Shown here piece by piece: positions 6,855-8,590 of a stretch of 8,590 nt of DNA; positions within the stretch are counted from its first letter, which is position 1, and each line of letters starts with the position of its first letter. Where the stretch lies: positions 1,247-9,836 of the forward strand of contig DIKJ01000143.1 of assembly GCA_002424525.1 (NCBI GenBank), written 5' to 3'. The position numbers and the translations under genes were made by a program. The notes below the pieces were generated by a model, which saw nothing but the letters and a program-made list of their open reading frames with translations, was not told the origin of the DNA and did not search any database. The DNA is from Bacteroidales bacterium UBA5621. GTDB lineage: Bacteria; Bacteroidota; Bacteroidia; Bacteroidales; VadinHA17.

Positions 6855-6892
6855 GAAGCCGGCTTATATTCAGTTATAAGCCGGCTTCTTTT
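6855..6892 (+). terminator. Strong intrinsic terminator, probably bidirectional
   Basis: A perfect 14-bp stem (6855-6868 with 6875-6888) encloses a 6-base loop and is followed by TTTT (6889-6892) on the plus strand. It begins directly after the micro-lipoprotein stop codon. The DUF4382 gene ends at 6939 on the opposite strand and would also run into it, where the hairpin is followed by a weaker T-rich stretch (CTATTTCTT). Confidence 0.92.
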
Positions 6893-6938
6893 CAATCCCC
6901 TATGGGTACTTTCAGAGCGGTAAAAACCGGGGATCGGT

Positions 6939-7832
6939 TTATTTCAGTAACGACAGATCTATGTCCTGCCTGGTGGTCTTTCTGCTCTCCACCTTAACAT
7001 TTTCAATTATACCCAGAACTTCGCCAAAAGTATCATCCTCAACTGAGGTTACAACCAGGTCATATAATCCCTCAGCCAGAAATGCAATATGATATATTCC
7101 CATTTCGTCTGCCCTATCTGAGCTCACGGCATTGGGGAACCTGGTGGCTTCACCAACCGGATCAGCTGCTTCATCCTCAGTATATTCGCCATCAGCATAA
7201 GCATAAACAACAACATCCTTATCCTCTGGAATATTTGTAACATTTCCGACGATCCTGCCTGCCTGATTCTCGACAACCAGCCTTATAACCGGTCTCAGAA
7301 TGTAGCGGTGTAAAAATCCGCCGGTACGAATAACCGACTTGCGGACATCGAAGTCGGCGGTGATCTCAACTGTGCCATTGACCGGTACTGTGAATGGTCC
7401 CACTGCTTTAAAGCCTGACTGTGATCCGCTTGGAACAAACAGTGGCTGTATGCTCTCATCTTCAAACTGGATGTAGCAACCCGGATTAACAGGTTTGACA
7501 CCACCGATTTCCGGTGCATCCAGCATAAATCTTATCTGCGTATATTTTCCGCCTTCAAGAGTGAAGCTGCCGAGCAGACTTGTTTCGCCCCTGGTCAGAT
7601 CAAGAAGGTTGAATGTCTCAGGACCTTCGAACTCATCCAGTACCATCCAGCCATTATCCGGATTATGCACCTGTATCTCATTTATTGTGATGAAAACTCC
7701 TGTAACATCAGCACCATCGATGGGCGCATCTGTCAGAGAAAGTTTCATAATGCCCGATCCTGTCTCTTTATCACATGATGTAAAGAAGGTTGTCAGGGCA
7801 ATGGCTAAAATTATAAACATTAATTTTTTCAT
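6939..7832 (-). CDS. DUF4382-domain lipoprotein
   Basis: The ATG at 7832 gives 297 residues with a lipoprotein signal peptide and lipobox FFTSC, Cys20. Residues about 28-187 form a DUF4382 domain. It opens with MKLSLTDAPIDGADVTGVFITI and continues through NEIQVH, FNLLDLTRGETSLLG and the GGKYTQIRFML strand, which are typical family phrases. The remaining C-terminal 110 residues, starting GRIVGNVTNIP and including GIYHIAFLAEGLYDLVVTS, look like a carboxypeptidase-regulatory-like beta-sandwich. DUF4382 proteins are common lipid-anchored or secreted proteins of Bacteroidota and Archaea with no known biochemical role. The gene ends at the shared terminator at 6855-6892. Its leader contains GAGAGAT just before the ATG. 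The upstream region has CATATTTG near 7873-7880, only a partial -7 box. Confidence 0.93.
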   Translation of the reverse strand: MKKLMFIILAIALTTFFTSCDKETGSGIMKLSLTDAPIDGADVTGVFITINEIQVHNPDNGWMVLDEFEGPETFNLLDLTRGETSLLGSFTLEGGKYTQIRFMLDAPEIGGVKPVNPGCYIQFEDESIQPLFVPSGSQSGFKAVGPFTVPVNGTVEITADFDVRKSVIRTGGFLHRYILRPVIRLVVENQAGRIVGNVTNIPEDKDVVVYAYADGEYTEDEAADPVGEATRFPNAVSSDRADEMGIYHIAFLAEGLYDLVVTSVEDDTFGEVLGIIENVKVESRKTTRQDIDLSLLK

Positions 7833-7950
7833 CTCTCTATGATTTTAAAGTTAGTTTTTGATTCACCAGACAAATATGTGCCCGCGAAGATGAAGATTTT
7901 ATGAATTTCTGGTGAAAACCGGAAAAATATTACAGAAACAGAACAGGCCC

Positions 7951-7978
7951 GCCCCCCAAACCCCCTGGCCGGGGGGGC
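7951..7978. repeat. C-run/G-run inverted repeat
   Basis: GCCCCCC (7951-7957) pairs with GGGGGGC (7972-7978) across a 14-base loop that itself contains a second C5 run (7961-7965). The plus strand can thus fold in two ways around one seven-base G-run. C-run/G-run pairs like this occur between genes in many Bacteroidota genomes. The DNA is far more GC-rich than the genes around it. Confidence 0.6.
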
Positions 7979-7988
7979 TAATACACTG

Positions 7989-8047
7989 CTGGCGCCGATT
8001 TATAATCGGGGCCAGAATATACAGGGCACGAATCGCAGATTCGCGCC
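7989..8047. repeat. Pair of REP-like palindromes
   Basis: Two compact near-perfect hairpins sit nine bases apart. The first has a 12-bp stem with one mismatch (7989-8000 with 8004-8015) and loop TAT. The second has a 10-bp stem with one mismatch (8025-8034 with 8038-8047) and loop GCA. Both have a three-base loop and an AATC/GATT core next to it (CCGATT-TAT-AATCGG and CGAATC-GCA-GATTCG), so they look related. No T-run follows either, so they are not intrinsic terminators. They resemble repetitive extragenic palindromes; copy number in the genome cannot be seen from here. Confidence 0.55.
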
Positions 8048-8081
8048 AACGACCTGAAAACTCCCGACGAAACAATCAAAG

Positions 8082-8112
8082 TTGTTCAATTGTTCTTTAT
8101 TTAGTAATTTTG
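8082..8112 (+). promoter_or_regulatory. Bacteroidota-type promoter for the 131-residue lipoprotein gene
   Basis: TTG (8082-8084) is followed after exactly 20 bases by TAATTTTG (8105-8112), a full TTG-N20-TAnnTTTG promoter with the same spacing as the tonB promoter. Transcription should begin near 8119, leaving a leader of about 37 bases before the ATG at 8156. Confidence 0.75.
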
Positions 8113-8141
8113 ATCCGGTCGATAAACCTGCAAAAAATTAT

Positions 8142-8150
8142 CAGAGGAGG
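8142..8150 (+). promoter_or_regulatory. Strong Shine-Dalgarno site
   Basis: CAGAGGAGG lies five bases before the ATG at 8156, giving near-full complementarity to the 16S rRNA tail. It fixes the start of the lipoprotein and stands out, because the other genes here have AT-rich leaders with weak or no such site. Confidence 0.75.
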
Positions 8151-8155
8151 TTATT

Positions 8156-8551
8156 ATGAAAAAGCTTTTATTTCTGATATTAACGGTGCTGGTTGCGTCG
8201 TGCAGCACATATACCAGGTCTTCCTCGCAGTATGAAGAAGATCAGCTGGTAGTAACCAGAAAATACATGGGCGATTTTATCGAATACCGCCATACAGGAG
8301 CGGAGACCATGTCGGGGCCCAACATCATCTGGATAAAAACTACACAGGACAGCACTTACGGCAAAATTTCCGCCTATGGGAAAAAATGTGATTTCTTGCC
8401 CGGCGACAGGTTGTACATGAGAAGAATCTTATACTCCCCCGGCGGAGTATCCGGATACTGGGAGTACAGGATCGAGAATGATTCTTCCCTCTTCTACAAG
8501 GTGACCGAGTTCCAGCATGACCGTAAAGTGTCAGCTCAGACCTGGTTCTGA
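8156..8551 (+). CDS. Small lipoprotein of unknown function
   Basis: The gene encodes 131 residues from an ATG fixed by a strong ribosome-binding site. The signal peptide MKKLLFLILTVLVASC has a clean lipobox with Cys16. The mature part (about 115 residues) starts with a Ser/Thr-rich tether. It then appears all-beta, with alternating hydrophobic and aromatic residues (GDFIEYRHTG, NIIWIKTTQDSTYGKISAYG, GYWEYRIENDSSLFYKVTEF). It ends QHDRKVSAQTWF. The length and strand pattern would suit a single lipocalin-like or small beta-barrel domain, but that is inference only. I recognise no named domain. It has its own promoter and appears to be a single-gene unit. No intrinsic terminator is seen in the 39 bases left. 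Confidence 0.9.
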   Translation: MKKLLFLILTVLVASCSTYTRSSSQYEEDQLVVTRKYMGDFIEYRHTGAETMSGPNIIWIKTTQDSTYGKISAYGKKCDFLPGDRLYMRRILYSPGGVSGYWEYRIENDSSLFYKVTEFQHDRKVSAQTWF

Positions 8552-8590
8552 CTTTCCGGTCCTTCGTTGTCTGAGACACAATGAACAAAC

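Larger units (their letters stand above)
7833..8155. other. 323-base divergent intergenic region
   Basis: This gap separates the divergent DUF4382 and 131-residue lipoprotein genes. It holds a C-run/G-run inverted repeat (7951-7978), two further palindromes (7989-8015 and 8025-8047) and the promoter at 8082-8112. No convincing gene is seen on either strand. The palindromes are not close to the promoter, so regulation by them is not evident. Confidence 0.7.

Noticed and set aside
7912..8235. Plus-strand frame of 107 codons
   Set aside because: It runs through the palindromes and promoter and into the lipoprotein gene in the wrong frame, with low-complexity translation.
8340..8588. Minus-strand frame of 82 codons
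   Set aside because: It is antisense to most of the 131-residue lipoprotein and its Arg/Cys/Ser-rich translation looks non-coding.
8581..8590. ATG with two codons (M-N-K) at the right edge
   Set aside because: It may start another gene, but ten bases cannot support a call.
1..8590. CRISPR arrays, tRNA, rRNA, insertion sequences, phage genes
   Set aside because: No regularly spaced repeats, cloverleaf-like segments, transposase or phage protein sequences were found on either strand.

Overview
The window looks like a chromosomal segment from a Bacteroidota bacterium, most likely an anaerobic or environmental Bacteroidales-type lineage. The grounds are a TonB with the Bacteroidota N-terminal layout, several short-signal lipoproteins with a xxSC lipobox, a DUF4382 lipoprotein, AT-rich leaders mostly lacking Shine-Dalgarno sequences, and two clear Bacteroidota-type promoters (TTG, 20 bases, TAnnTTTG). 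The species cannot be named from the sequence alone.

Layout. Almost everything lies on the minus strand. At the left edge are the N-terminal 154 residues of a YycJ/WalJ-like metallo-beta-lactamase-fold hydrolase (1-462), preceded 13 bases upstream by a 379-residue lipoprotein (476-1615). That lipoprotein carries Cys and Gln motifs resembling an internal-thioester domain. Next come an energy-transducing TonB (1746-2531) with a textbook promoter, a small double zinc-ribbon protein (2765-3187), a two-helix membrane protein (3254-3835), and a lipoprotein zinc peptidase of the dipeptidyl-peptidase III (M49) type with an HEXXH active site (3928-5556). Upstream of the peptidase is a Tat-exported, cysteine-rich protein made of two tandem copies of the C_GCAxxG_C_C redox domain (5613-6641).

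Divergent from that gene, on the plus strand, is a 36-codon lipoprotein gene (6744-6854) encoding a mature peptide of 13 residues that ends in a Cys-Cys pair. It is followed directly by a perfect 14-bp terminator hairpin. The terminator also faces the end of a minus-strand DUF4382 lipoprotein gene (6939-7832). A 323-base gap (7833-8155) holds a cluster of palindromes and a strong promoter. A plus-strand 131-residue lipoprotein of unknown function with an unusually strong ribosome-binding site follows (8156-8551). An ATG at 8581 may begin a further gene.

How it fits together. Most products are cell-envelope proteins: four or five lipoproteins, TonB, a membrane-anchored protein and a Tat substrate. 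I see no single obvious pathway, phage, insertion sequence, CRISPR array, tRNA or rRNA. The parts most worth following are the thioester-like lipoprotein, the duplicated cysteine-rich Tat protein with its divergent Cys-containing micro-lipoprotein, and the palindrome cluster.
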